From positions 930,001 to 994,000 of the forward strand of contig NZ_WBOF01000001.1 of NCBI RefSeq assembly GCF_009569385.1: a stretch of 64,000 nucleotides of DNA, in the 5' to 3' direction. Shown here one piece after another: positions 1-7,533 of this stretch. This DNA is from Streptomyces kaniharaensis (GTDB lineage: Bacteria > Actinomycetota > Actinomycetes > Streptomycetales > Streptomycetaceae). Positions within the stretch are counted from its first letter, which is position 1. Every line of letters starts with the position of its first letter. A program made the translations under genes and the position numbers. The notes beneath the pieces are model-generated. The model had not been told where the DNA came from and did not search any database. It saw nothing but the letters and a program-made list of their open reading frames with translations.

Positions 1-962
1 GTGCCGGTGACCTCGGTGACGACGCCGCCGTCGAACGGGTCGCCGCCGGGCAGCAGGCGGCCGGTGAACACCGTCCCGATGACGGACTCGTGCCGCAGTT
101 CCTCACCCGGCGCGAGGCGCCCCTCGGCGGCGAGCACCGCCAGCCGGGCGGAGGTGCCGGAGCCGCAGGGCGAGCGGTCGATCTGCCCGTCGGCGAAGAC
201 GGTGACGTTCCGCTGGCTCAACACCCCTCTCTCCGAAGGGAGTTCGTCGTACAGGATGACCCCGTAGACGCCCGAGAGCCGCGGGTCGGACGGATGCGCC
301 ACCGCCTCCGGCGCGGTCTCGGCCAGCAGCTCCCTGATCTCCCGCCCCACGGCGGTGAGTTCGGGCAGCCTCGCCGGCTCGACGGACAGCCCGAGGGCGG
401 CGGCCGGCACCGAGGCGTAGCAGGCGCCGGAGTGCGCCACCGCGACCTCCACCGTCCCGCGCGAGGTCGCCACCAGCAGCTTGAGCGCGCTGATCCGGGT
501 GGGCACGTTGCGGAAGGTCACCCCGGTGGTCCGGCCGCCGGCCCGGTGCACCAGGGCGGTGACCCGCCCGGACGGCACGTCGATCCGCACCCGCGCCACG
601 CCGTCCGCGGGGGCCGGGACCAGCCCGGAGTCGACGGCCCACGCGCCGAGCGCGATGGTGCCGTGCCCGCAGGCCGTCGAGTAGCCGTCCTTGTGCCAGA
701 ACAGCACCCCGAGGTGCGCCTCGTCGTCGTCCGGCGGCACCGGGAACCCGCCGTACATCCCGGCGTGCCCGCGCGGCTCCCGGCTGAGCAGCTGCCGGAC
801 GTCGTCCAGTGCGCTCGGCCGGGGCGCGGTCGCGCTGCCGCCCGCGCCGAGCGCGATGGCCCGCCGCTCGGCGACGGTGTCCCCGGGGATGACCGGCGCG
901 CCGTCCACCACGATCCGGAACGGCTCGCCGGCCGTGTGGTAGTCGACGGTCCGGACGAACAT
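1..962 (-). CDS. Proline racemase family protein (3' end outside window)
   Basis: Member of the proline racemase / hydroxyproline epimerase family, cofactor-independent enzymes using two cysteines as acid and base. Both are visible: C98 in an ACGHGT motif and C266 in DRSPCGSGT. Two cysteines point to a racemase or epimerase rather than the 3-hydroxyproline dehydratase subgroup, in which the second is Thr. The start ATG overlaps the TGA of the upstream aldehyde dehydrogenase (TGATG), so the two are translationally coupled. About 320 codons are present; family members have roughly 310-345, so only a short C-terminal piece is missing. It is a paralogue of the epimerase at 2403-3407, and its substrate (proline, 3- or 4-hydroxyproline) cannot be told from sequence. 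Confidence 0.85.
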   Translation of the reverse strand, partial: MFVRTVDYHTAGEPFRIVVDGAPVIPGDTVAERRAIALGAGGSATAPRPSALDDVRQLLSREPRGHAGMYGGFPVPPDDDEAHLGVLFWHKDGYSTACGHGTIALGAWAVDSGLVPAPADGVARVRIDVPSGRVTALVHRAGGRTTGVTFRNVPTRISALKLLVATSRGTVEVAVAHSGACYASVPAAALGLSVEPARLPELTAVGREIRELLAETAPEAVAHPSDPRLSGVYGVILYDELPSERGVLSQRNVTVFADGQIDRSPCGSGTSARLAVLAAEGRLAPGEELRHESVIGTVFTGRLLPGGDPFDGGVVTEVTG

Positions 963-2317
963 CACGCGCCCCCGCCGGGGAGCACGCTGATCGTGCGGCT
1001 GACGGCGTAGAAGTCCAGCGCGGCCTGCCCCTGCTCGCGCTCGCCGTGGCTCGCGCCCTTGGCGCCGCCGAACGGGAGGTGGAAGTCGACGCCGCTGGAC
1101 GGCGCGTTGATCCGGATCATGCCCGCGTCGAGCCGGTCGGCGGCGGCGAGCGCGACGTCCAGGCTGCGGCTGTGCACCGAGGTGGACAGGCTGTGCGGGG
1201 TGTCGTTGGCGAGCGCGATCGCCTCGTCCAGGTCGGCCGCGGCGTGCAGCACGGCGATCGGCCCGAAGAACTCCTCACGCGCCAAGGGGTGTTCGGCCGG
1301 CACGCCACCGAGCAGGGTCGGCTCGACGTACCAGCCGTCCCGCTCGGGCACCCGCCCTCCGGTGAGCACGGTCGCCCCACCGCCGACAGCCGAAGCGACG
1401 GCGTCCGTGAGCCGGTCGCGGGCGGCCGCGTTGATGACCGGCCCGCAGACCGCGTCGTCGGCCAGCGCCAGTGCCTTGACCAGCGCGTCGCGCAGCGGCT
1501 CGTAGGCGGCGCCGACCGCGATGACCCGGCTGGTGGCGGTGCACTTCTGCCCGGCGTACCCGGCGATCGCGGCGGCGATGTGCCCGGCGGCCTGCTCGAT
1601 GTCGGCGTCGGGCAGCACCAACGCGGCGTTCAGTCCGCCGAGTTCGGCCTGCACCGGCACTCCGCGCCCGGTGGCCGCGCGGACGACAACCCGGCCGACC
1701 CCGGTCGAGCCGGTGAACGACACCACGTCCACCGTGTCGACCAGCGCCGCGCCCTCCTCGGCCCCGCCCGGCAGCACGGTGAACACGTCCTCGGGCAGGC
1801 CCGCCAGCTCGGCCAGCCGCAGCGCGCACGCCGTGGCCTCGGGCGCCGGCTTGAGCACCGCGGTGTTGCCGACCGCCAGCGCCGGCGCTGCCTTCCAACT
1901 CGGGATCGCCAGCGGGAAGTTCCACGGCGCGATGAGTCCGGCCACCCCGTACGGGCGGCGCCGGGTGAGCAGCAGCCCAGGCCCGGCGGCGGTCTCGTGC
2001 ACCGCACCGGACGGCGCGTACGGCGCCTGCGCGTAGTACCGCCAGATCGCCGCCGTCCGGGCGACCTCGCCGCGCGCCTCGGCGTGCGGCTTGCCGACCT
2101 CGCGCACGATCAGCGCGGCCAGCTCCTCCGCGTTGGCCTCGACCGCCTCGGCGATCCGGCCGAGCGCCGCCGACCGGGCGCCCGCACCGGCGGCGAGCCA
2201 CCCGGGCTGTGCGGCCCGGGCCCGCCCGACGGCCGCGCGGACGGCCTCGGCACCGGGCTCCTCGACGGCGACGACGAGGTCCGCGGGGTCGGCGGGGTTG
2301 TACGAGGTGATGGTCAC
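962..2317 (-). CDS. NAD(P)-dependent aldehyde dehydrogenase, probable alpha-ketoglutarate semialdehyde dehydrogenase
   Basis: Aldehyde dehydrogenase superfamily, 451 aa. The catalytic cysteine is C259 in a GQKCTA motif, and the general-base region ELGG lies about 35 residues before it. An NAD-binding segment (PWNFPLAIP) and a C-terminal EEFFGP motif are present. Its place between hydroxyproline epimerase and a second racemase, downstream of a DapA-family deaminase, indicates that it oxidises alpha-ketoglutarate semialdehyde (2,5-dioxopentanoate) to alpha-ketoglutarate, the last step of hydroxyproline breakdown. The family is certain. The substrate is inferred from context. Translation of the following racemase is coupled to its stop codon. 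Confidence 0.9.
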   Translation of the reverse strand: MTITSYNPADPADLVVAVEEPGAEAVRAAVGRARAAQPGWLAAGAGARSAALGRIAEAVEANAEELAALIVREVGKPHAEARGEVARTAAIWRYYAQAPYAPSGAVHETAAGPGLLLTRRRPYGVAGLIAPWNFPLAIPSWKAAPALAVGNTAVLKPAPEATACALRLAELAGLPEDVFTVLPGGAEEGAALVDTVDVVSFTGSTGVGRVVVRAATGRGVPVQAELGGLNAALVLPDADIEQAAGHIAAAIAGYAGQKCTATSRVIAVGAAYEPLRDALVKALALADDAVCGPVINAAARDRLTDAVASAVGGGATVLTGGRVPERDGWYVEPTLLGGVPAEHPLAREEFFGPIAVLHAAADLDEAIALANDTPHSLSTSVHSRSLDVALAAADRLDAGMIRINAPSSGVDFHLPFGGAKGASHGEREQGQAALDFYAVSRTISVLPGGGA

Positions 2318-2382
2318 AACTGGCAGCCCTTCGAAGGTGGTTCGGCCGAGGTCGGCGCGAGCCCGGTCACAAGCGGAGCGGG

Positions 2383-2412
2383 CCCGGTCACAGCAGGCCC
2401 GGTCACAGCAGG
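2383..2412. repeat. 15-bp tandem duplication at the end of the epimerase gene
   Basis: The unit CCCGGTCACAGCAGG occurs at 2383-2397 and again at 2398-2412. A shorter match (GCCCGGTCAC) lies at 2361-2370. The second copy contains the stop codon and last residues of the hydroxyproline epimerase gene, so the coding end has been copied into the intergenic space. No function is evident. Confidence 0.8.
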
Positions 2413-3407
2413 AAGCCGGCCGGGAACGGGTCGCTCGGGTCGAGGAAGTACTGGGCGGTTCCGGTCACCCAGGCCCGCCCGGTGACGGTGGGCACCACGG
2501 CGGGGTGCCCGGCCACCTCGGTCTCCTCGACCAGCCGCCCGATGAAGGTCGTCCCGATGAACGAGTCGTTGCGGAAGTCCCGCCCGAGCGGCAGTTCGCC
2601 GCGCGCGTGCAGCTGCGCCATCCGCGCCGAGGTGCCGGTGCCGCAGGGCGAGCGGTCGAACCAGCCGGGGTGGATGGCCATCGCGTGCCGCGAGTGCTCG
2701 GCGGTCGAGCCGGGCGCGAGCAGCTGCACGTGGTGACAGCTGTGGATGGACGGGTCCTCCGGGTGCACCGGACGGTCGGGGCTCGCGTTGATGGCGTCCA
2801 TCAGGGCCAGCCCGGCGTCCAGGATCTCCTGCTTGCGCTCGCGCTCGAACGGCAGCCCGAACTCGGCGAGCGGCAGGATCGCGTAGAAGTTGCCGCCGTA
2901 CGCCAGGTCGTAGCCGACGGTGCCGTAGCCGGGCACCTCGATCTTGCGGTCGAGCGCGACCGAGTACGAGGCCACGTTGCGGATCGTCACCGCCTTGGCG
3001 GCGCCGTCCTCGACGTGCACCTCGGCGATCACCAGCCCGGCGGGCGTGTCCAGCCGCACCGTGGTGACCGGCTCGACGACCGGCACCATGCCGGTCTCGA
3101 CCAGCACGGTCGCGACACCGATGGTGCCGTGCCCGCACATCGGCAGCAGCCCGGAGACCTCGATGTACAGCACGCCGAAGTCGGCGTCCGGCCGGGTCGG
3201 CGGCTGCAGGATGGCGCCGCTCATCGCGGCGTGGCCACGCGGCTCGTACATCAGCAGGGTGCGGAAGTGGTCCAGGTGCTGCTGGAAGTGCACCCGGCGC
3301 TCGGCCATGGTGGCGCCGGGGATGACACCGAACCCGCCGGTGATGACCCGGGTCGGCATGCCCTCGGTGTGCGAGTCGACGGCGTGGAAGACGTGACGGC
3401 TGCGCAT
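2403..3407 (-). CDS. 4-hydroxyproline 2-epimerase
   Basis: Proline racemase family, 334 aa, full length. It would convert trans-4-hydroxy-L-proline to cis-4-hydroxy-D-proline without a cofactor. The two catalytic cysteines are C91 (MCGHGT) and C255 (DRSPCGTGT), and HTEGMPTR near the N terminus is typical of the 4-hydroxyproline branch. It follows the deaminase gene by about 110 bp and precedes the aldehyde dehydrogenase by about 85 bp on the same strand, so one transcript is likely. Proline racemase activity cannot be excluded, but every neighbour is a hydroxyproline catabolic enzyme. Confidence 0.88.
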   Translation of the reverse strand: MRSRHVFHAVDSHTEGMPTRVITGGFGVIPGATMAERRVHFQQHLDHFRTLLMYEPRGHAAMSGAILQPPTRPDADFGVLYIEVSGLLPMCGHGTIGVATVLVETGMVPVVEPVTTVRLDTPAGLVIAEVHVEDGAAKAVTIRNVASYSVALDRKIEVPGYGTVGYDLAYGGNFYAILPLAEFGLPFERERKQEILDAGLALMDAINASPDRPVHPEDPSIHSCHHVQLLAPGSTAEHSRHAMAIHPGWFDRSPCGTGTSARMAQLHARGELPLGRDFRNDSFIGTTFIGRLVEETEVAGHPAVVPTVTGRAWVTGTAQYFLDPSDPFPAGFLL

Positions 3408-3515
3408 GGGTGACGGCTCCCGTCGGAAGGTCGGAAAGTCGGAACGACGGTACGGGGTGGGTGGAGGCCGGGCCGACTGCCCCCGCAGCCGGCCTGGGTG
3501 ACGACGGGGGAACTC

Positions 3516-4424
3516 CTACGCCAGGCCCTCGGCCAGCGCCTTCTCGGTGGCCGCGCGGACGGCCGCCTCGATGTCCTGCGCCAGCGGCAGGCGCGGCGCG
3601 CGGACGGGGCCGCCGGGGCGCCCGGCGATGTCCATGGAGAGCTTGATGGCCTGGACGAACTCGGTCTTCGAGTCCCAGCGCAGCAGCGAGTGCAGCGCCT
3701 TGTACAGCGGCAGCGCGGTCTCCAGGTCGTGCGCGACGGCGGCGTTGTAGAGCGCCACCGAGGCCTCCGGCAGGGCGTTCGGGTAGCCGGCGATCCAGCC
3801 CACCGCGCCGGCCAGCGCCAGCTCCAGCAGCACGTCGTCGGCGCCGATCAGCAGGTCCAGCCCGGGGGCCAGCTCGGCGATCTCGTACGCCCGGCGGACG
3901 TCGCCGCTGAACTCCTTGACCGCGACGATCGAACCCTCGGCGTGCAGTTCGGCGAGCAGCGCGGGGACGAGGTCGACCTTGGTGTCGATCGGGTTGTTGT
4001 AGGCGACGATCGGCAGACCGGCCGCGGCCACCTCGGCGTAGTGCGCGCGGACGGAGGCGTGGTCGGCCCGGTACGCGTTCGGCGGCAGCAGCAGGACGGA
4101 GCCCGCGCCCGCCTCGGCGGCCTGCTCGGCCCAGCGGCGGGACTCGGCGCTGCCGTACGCGGCCACGCCCGGCATGACCCGGGAGCCGTCACCGGCGGCC
4201 TCGACGGCGACCTCGACGATCCGGGCGCGCTCCTCGGCGGTGAGCGTCTGGTACTCGCCCAGCGAGCCGTTGGGGACGACGCCGTCGCAGCCGGACTCGA
4301 TCAGCCAGCGGACGTGCTCGGCGTAGGCGTCGTAGTCGACCGAGTGGTCCGGGCGCAGCGGGATCGTGGTGGCGACCATGATGCCGCGCCAGGGGCGGGT
4401 GCTGTCGTGCGGGGTGTGGGACAC
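3516..4424 (-). CDS. DapA-family protein, probable pyrroline-4-hydroxy-2-carboxylate deaminase
   Basis: Class I aldolase of the dihydrodipicolinate synthase family, 302 aa, a TIM barrel. Y142 (YNNP) and the Schiff-base lysine K170 (AVKEFSGD) are present. In hydroxyproline clusters this family deaminates 1-pyrroline-4-hydroxy-2-carboxylate to alpha-ketoglutarate semialdehyde. That role is preferred here over lysine biosynthesis because of the epimerase, dehydrogenase and aldehyde dehydrogenase alongside. The start is GTG, with AAGGAG about 9 nt upstream. An AT-rich motif just ahead (4446-4461) suggests that the second transcription unit of the cluster starts here. Confidence 0.85.
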   Translation of the reverse strand: MSHTPHDSTRPWRGIMVATTIPLRPDHSVDYDAYAEHVRWLIESGCDGVVPNGSLGEYQTLTAEERARIVEVAVEAAGDGSRVMPGVAAYGSAESRRWAEQAAEAGAGSVLLLPPNAYRADHASVRAHYAEVAAAGLPIVAYNNPIDTKVDLVPALLAELHAEGSIVAVKEFSGDVRRAYEIAELAPGLDLLIGADDVLLELALAGAVGWIAGYPNALPEASVALYNAAVAHDLETALPLYKALHSLLRWDSKTEFVQAIKLSMDIAGRPGGPVRAPRLPLAQDIEAAVRAATEKALAEGLA

Positions 4425-4445
4425 GGTGATGACTCCTTGGTGAGG

Positions 4446-4461
4446 TGTGACATTTTATTAG
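4446..4461 (-). promoter_or_regulatory. Candidate operator/promoter element of the hydroxyproline deaminase operon
   Basis: The plus-strand sequence TGTGACATTTTATTAG lies about 22 nt upstream of the GTG start. It matches 13 of 16 bases of the element before the dehydrogenase operon at 7406-7421. It is strikingly AT-rich for this genome. Read in the direction of the gene it is the reverse complement, so at this site the element is oriented opposite to the one at 7406. No regulator gene is in the visible cluster; the assignment is inference. Confidence 0.5.
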
Positions 4462-4468
4462 AGAGGGT

Positions 4469-4492
4469 GGCCGGAGACAAGAGCCTCCGGCC
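4469..4492 (-). terminator. Hairpin after the D-hydroxyproline dehydrogenase operon
   Basis: GGCCGGAG (4469-4476) pairs perfectly with CTCCGGCC (4485-4492) across an 8-nt loop, 20 nt past the stop of the FAD/BFD subunit gene. There is no U-run after it, so it is a weak or intercistronic terminator. It separates the dehydrogenase unit from the deaminase-epimerase unit. Confidence 0.5.
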
Positions 4493-4512
4493 CTCGTGTT
4501 CGGCGAGGAGCC

Positions 4513-5910
4513 TCAGTCCTCGGCGGCCGCCAGCTGGGACAGCGGCACCGGGCAGGCGAACGGGCGCCGGTCCGGCCCGGGCTCACCGGAGCCGGCCAAG
4601 CAGGCCACGGCCGGACCGCACATCCGGCCCTGACACCAGCCCATCCCGGCGCGGGTGAGCAGCTTGACGGTCCGCGGATCGCCCGCGCCCAGCTCCTCCA
4701 CGGCCTCCCGGATCCGCGCCACCGGCACCTCCTCGCACCGGCAGACGTCGGTGTCCGGGCGCAACCAGCCGGTCCAGCCGGGGCCCGGCCGGTGGGCGGC
4801 GGCCATCAGCTCGGCGAAGGCCCGCAGCCGCGCCCGGCGGCGCAGCAGCGCGGGCCGCGGGGCCAGGTCGGCCACCGCGTGCGCGGCCAGCTCGCCCTCG
4901 GCGATCGCGAGGTCGGCGCCGCCGACGCCGTTGGTCTCACCGGCCGACCAGAGGCCGGGCACGGTGGTCCGCAGCCGGGCGTCGACCTGCAGCGCGACGG
5001 CGCCGTCCGGGCCGGTGCTGGTGGCCGCGCCCAGCTCGGTCGCCAGCTCGATCTGCGGCAGCAGGCCGTGGCCCACGGCGAGCGCGTCGCAGTCGATCCG
5101 GCGCTCGGTGCCGGGCACCGGCCGCCAGTCGGCGTCCAGCCTGGCCACCGTGACGGCGTTGACCCGGTCGGTGCCGTGCGCCTCGACGACGGCGCTGCGC
5201 CGGCGCAGCCGGACGCGGTGCCGCAGCAGTGCACTCCCGTGCCCCGCGCCCTCCACGAGCTTGCCGGGGACGGCCGCCAGCACGCCCGGGCGCCGCGCGT
5301 AGCCGAGGTAGTCGGTGGCCTCGACCACCGACGGCACCTCCGCCCCGGCGGTGACCAGCGAGGACGCCGCCGCGAGCAGCAGCGGCCCGCTGCCGGCCAC
5401 CACGATCCGCCGGCCGGGCAGCACCAGCCCGGCCTTGAGCATGGCCTGGGCGCCGCCCGCGGTGACCACCCCGGGCAGGGTCCAGCCGGGGAACGGCAGC
5501 TGCCGCTCGTACGCGCCGGTCGCCAGCAGCACGGCCGCGGCCGGCACGGTGGCCCGGTCGGCGGCCTCCGGCCCGAGGGTGACGTGCACGGCGTAGCCGT
5601 CGCCGGTGCGCTCCAGCGCCCACACCTGGTGACCGCCGAGGAAGTCCACCCGCCCGGCCTCCCGGTGCGCGGCGAGCCGGTCGGCGAGGCCGGTGTAGAC
5701 GGACCAGCCGTGGTGCAGCCGGTCCGGCCGGGCCGCTCCGAGGCCTGACGCCGGGTGGCGGTAGTACTGCCCGCCGGTCTGCCGACCCGCGTCGAGCAGG
5801 GCGCAGCGCAGGCCAAGGTCGGCGGCGGTGACGGCGGCGGCGAGCCCGGCCGGGCCGGCCCCGATCACCGCGAGGTCGTACGTCGACGCGTCAGACGGCG
5901 AGGTCGGCAC
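4513..5910 (-). CDS. D-hydroxyproline dehydrogenase, FAD/BFD-type subunit
   Basis: FAD-dependent pyridine-nucleotide-type oxidoreductase of 465 aa. The N-terminal dinucleotide-binding motif is VIGAGPAGLAAA (about residues 15-26), and a second Rossmann segment lies mid-protein (VVAGSGPLL). The C terminus carries four cysteines (VCRCEEV and GWCQGRMCG), as in BFD-like [2Fe-2S] domains of opine and hydroxyproline dehydrogenases. With the two upstream genes it matches the known heterotrimeric D-hydroxyproline dehydrogenase layout. The GTG start overlaps the end of the [2Fe-2S] subunit gene by 20 bp, implying coupled translation and fixed stoichiometry. It is the last gene before a hairpin. Confidence 0.82.
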   Translation of the reverse strand: MPTSPSDASTYDLAVIGAGPAGLAAAVTAADLGLRCALLDAGRQTGGQYYRHPASGLGAARPDRLHHGWSVYTGLADRLAAHREAGRVDFLGGHQVWALERTGDGYAVHVTLGPEAADRATVPAAAVLLATGAYERQLPFPGWTLPGVVTAGGAQAMLKAGLVLPGRRIVVAGSGPLLLAAASSLVTAGAEVPSVVEATDYLGYARRPGVLAAVPGKLVEGAGHGSALLRHRVRLRRRSAVVEAHGTDRVNAVTVARLDADWRPVPGTERRIDCDALAVGHGLLPQIELATELGAATSTGPDGAVALQVDARLRTTVPGLWSAGETNGVGGADLAIAEGELAAHAVADLAPRPALLRRRARLRAFAELMAAAHRPGPGWTGWLRPDTDVCRCEEVPVARIREAVEELGAGDPRTVKLLTRAGMGWCQGRMCGPAVACLAGSGEPGPDRRPFACPVPLSQLAAAED

Positions 5911-6205
5911 GGCCGTGGCCCTCCTGGGTGGTGACGGTGGTGCCGGGCTCGGCGGGGAGCAGGCAGGTGCGCTGGTTGGGGCGTCCGTTGACGGTGGCGA
6001 GGCAGTCGAAGCAGGCGCCGATCCCGCAGAACACCCCGCGCGGCCGGCCGCCGACCCGGGTGGTGCGCCACGCGAGCACGCCGTCGGCCCAGAGCGCGGC
6101 GGCGATCGACTGCCCGGGCAGCGCCGGGACGGCGCGGCCGTCGAACTCGATGTGGTGGGCAGGGCCTGGCTCGGCCCCGACCAGCTCGGCGGGGGTGCGG
6201 CGCAT
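5891..6205 (-). CDS. D-hydroxyproline dehydrogenase, small [2Fe-2S] subunit
   Basis: A 104-aa plant-type ferredoxin-like protein. The cluster ligands are C60, C65, C68 and C81 (C-x4-C-x2-C-x12-C), of the kind found in the small subunit of D-hydroxyproline dehydrogenase and sarcosine-oxidase-like complexes. It would pass electrons between the two FAD subunits. The ATG was chosen because GGAG lies 9 nt upstream; earlier in-frame codons lack a ribosome site. It sits 38 bp after the DadA-like subunit and overlaps the next gene. Confidence 0.85.
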   Translation of the reverse strand: MRRTPAELVGAEPGPAHHIEFDGRAVPALPGQSIAAALWADGVLAWRTTRVGGRPRGVFCGIGACFDCLATVNGRPNQRTCLLPAEPGTTVTTQEGHGRADLAV

Positions 6206-6243
6206 CGGTGGCTTCTCCAATCCGGGAAGGGTACGTACGGATG

Positions 6244-7404
6244 TCAGGCAGCCGGGAAGCGGTCGGCCCGGAACGGCGCGAGGTCCAGCTCCGGCTGCTT
6301 CCCGGTCAGCTGCTCGGCGATCAGCAGCCCGGTGGCCGGAGCGAGCCCGATGCCGGCGCCCTCGTGCCCGCAGGCGTGGTAGAGCCCGGGCACCCGGGGA
6401 TCGGCGCCGATGGCCGGCAGGTGGTCCGGCAGGTACGGGCGGAAGCCCCGGTAGACGCGCATGACGGTGACGTCCGCGAGCACCGGGAACAGCTCGGCGG
6501 CCTGGGCGGCCAGCCGATGCAGCACCTCGTGGGAGAGGGTGCGGTCGAAGCCGACCCGCTCCCGGCTGGCGCCGATCAGCACCGGCCCGCCGGGTGTCCC
6601 CTCGACCACGGCGGAGGTCTGCAGCCCGGCCGAGCCGCTGGCCACGTTGGCGACGTAGTCGGCGGCGTAGACCTTGTGCCGAACGATCCGCGGCAGCGGC
6701 TCGGTGACCAGGACGAACCCGCGCCGGGGCATCACCGGCAGGTGCACCCCGGCCAGCCCGGCCAGCTCCCCGCCCCAGGTGCCGGCGGCGTTGACGACGG
6801 CGGGCGCGTCGAGCCGCCGCCGGTCCGTCTCGACGCCGAGCACGGCACCGTCCGACCCCCTGCGGACGGCCCGGACGGTCTCGCCGGTGATCAGCTGCGC
6901 GCCCAGTCGCCGGGCCTCGCGCAGCAGGTGGGCGGCGGCGAGGGCGGGCTGCACCTGGGCGTCCTGCGGGTAGTGGAAGCCGCCGGCCAGGTCGGGCGAG
7001 AGGTGCGGTTCCAGCTCCCGGAGGCGATCGGCGGGGATCTCCTCCGCGGTGACGCCGGCGGCGGCCTGCTGGGCGGCGAAGGCGCGCAGCGCCTCGTGCC
7101 CGGCCCGGGTGGACGAGACGACCACGCCACCCTTGGGCTCGTACTCCATGACGGTGCCGAAGTCGTCGGCGAGCTCGCGCCAGAGCCGGGTGCTCAGCAG
7201 GGCGAGGTCGAGTTCGGGCCCGGGCTCCTTGTCGGAGACCAGCAGGTTGCCCTCGCCGGCGCCGGTGGTGCCACCGGCCACCGGCCCGCGGTCGACGACG
7301 GCGACGGCGAGCCCGGCACGGGCGGCGTAGTAGGCGCAGGCGGCGCCGACGACTCCGGCGCCGACCACGACGACGTCCAGGGGAGGTCTCTGGGTCTTGA
7401 GCAC
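6244..7404 (-). CDS. D-hydroxyproline dehydrogenase, DadA-like FAD subunit
   Basis: DAO-type FAD oxidoreductase, 386 aa. It has an N-terminal VVVGAGVVGAACAYYAA nucleotide-binding motif and a C-terminal GHEGAGIGLAPATG motif that closes the FAD site. The family includes D-amino acid dehydrogenase DadA and glycine oxidase. The gene set marks it as the substrate-oxidising subunit acting on cis-4-hydroxy-D-proline. The start is GTG, and no Shine-Dalgarno sequence precedes it: the bases immediately upstream are the TGTGACAT element. The message may therefore be leaderless. It is the first gene of the operon. Confidence 0.83.
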   Translation of the reverse strand: MLKTQRPPLDVVVVGAGVVGAACAYYAARAGLAVAVVDRGPVAGGTTGAGEGNLLVSDKEPGPELDLALLSTRLWRELADDFGTVMEYEPKGGVVVSSTRAGHEALRAFAAQQAAAGVTAEEIPADRLRELEPHLSPDLAGGFHYPQDAQVQPALAAAHLLREARRLGAQLITGETVRAVRRGSDGAVLGVETDRRRLDAPAVVNAAGTWGGELAGLAGVHLPVMPRRGFVLVTEPLPRIVRHKVYAADYVANVASGSAGLQTSAVVEGTPGGPVLIGASRERVGFDRTLSHEVLHRLAAQAAELFPVLADVTVMRVYRGFRPYLPDHLPAIGADPRVPGLYHACGHEGAGIGLAPATGLLIAEQLTGKQPELDLAPFRADRFPAA

Positions 7405-7405
7405 G

Positions 7406-7421
7406 CCAGTAATATGTCACA
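7406..7421 (-). promoter_or_regulatory. Candidate operator/promoter element of the D-hydroxyproline dehydrogenase operon
   Basis: On the coding (minus) strand this reads TGTGACATATTACTGG, ending one base before the GTG start. It embeds the 9-bp palindrome ATGTCACAT (7414-7422) and a TATTAC that could be a -10 hexamer for a leaderless transcript. It matches the element at 4446-4461 at 13 of 16 positions. Confidence 0.5.
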
Positions 7422-7481
7422 TGCCATCGTGGCTGCCAAGACCGCCCCGCCGAAATCCCGAACCGGAGCAAGCCGCACAAA

Positions 7482-7520
7482 AGCCCCGGCCGGCCGCGAG
7501 AAACACGGCCGGCCGGGGCT
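7482..7520 (-). terminator. Terminator of the tat genes
   Basis: A perfect 14-bp stem (AGCCCCGGCCGGCC at 7482-7495, its complement at 7507-7520) with an 11-nt loop lies just after the tatC stop codon. On the minus strand the stem is followed by a short U-run. Confidence 0.8.
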
Positions 7521-7533
7521 CACGACCAACGGC

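Noticed and set aside
90..2485. Long plus-strand reading frames across the hydroxyproline genes
   Set aside because: They are antisense to genes with clear motifs; their proteins are Arg/Gly/Pro-rich and match no family, as expected for shadow frames in GC-rich DNA.
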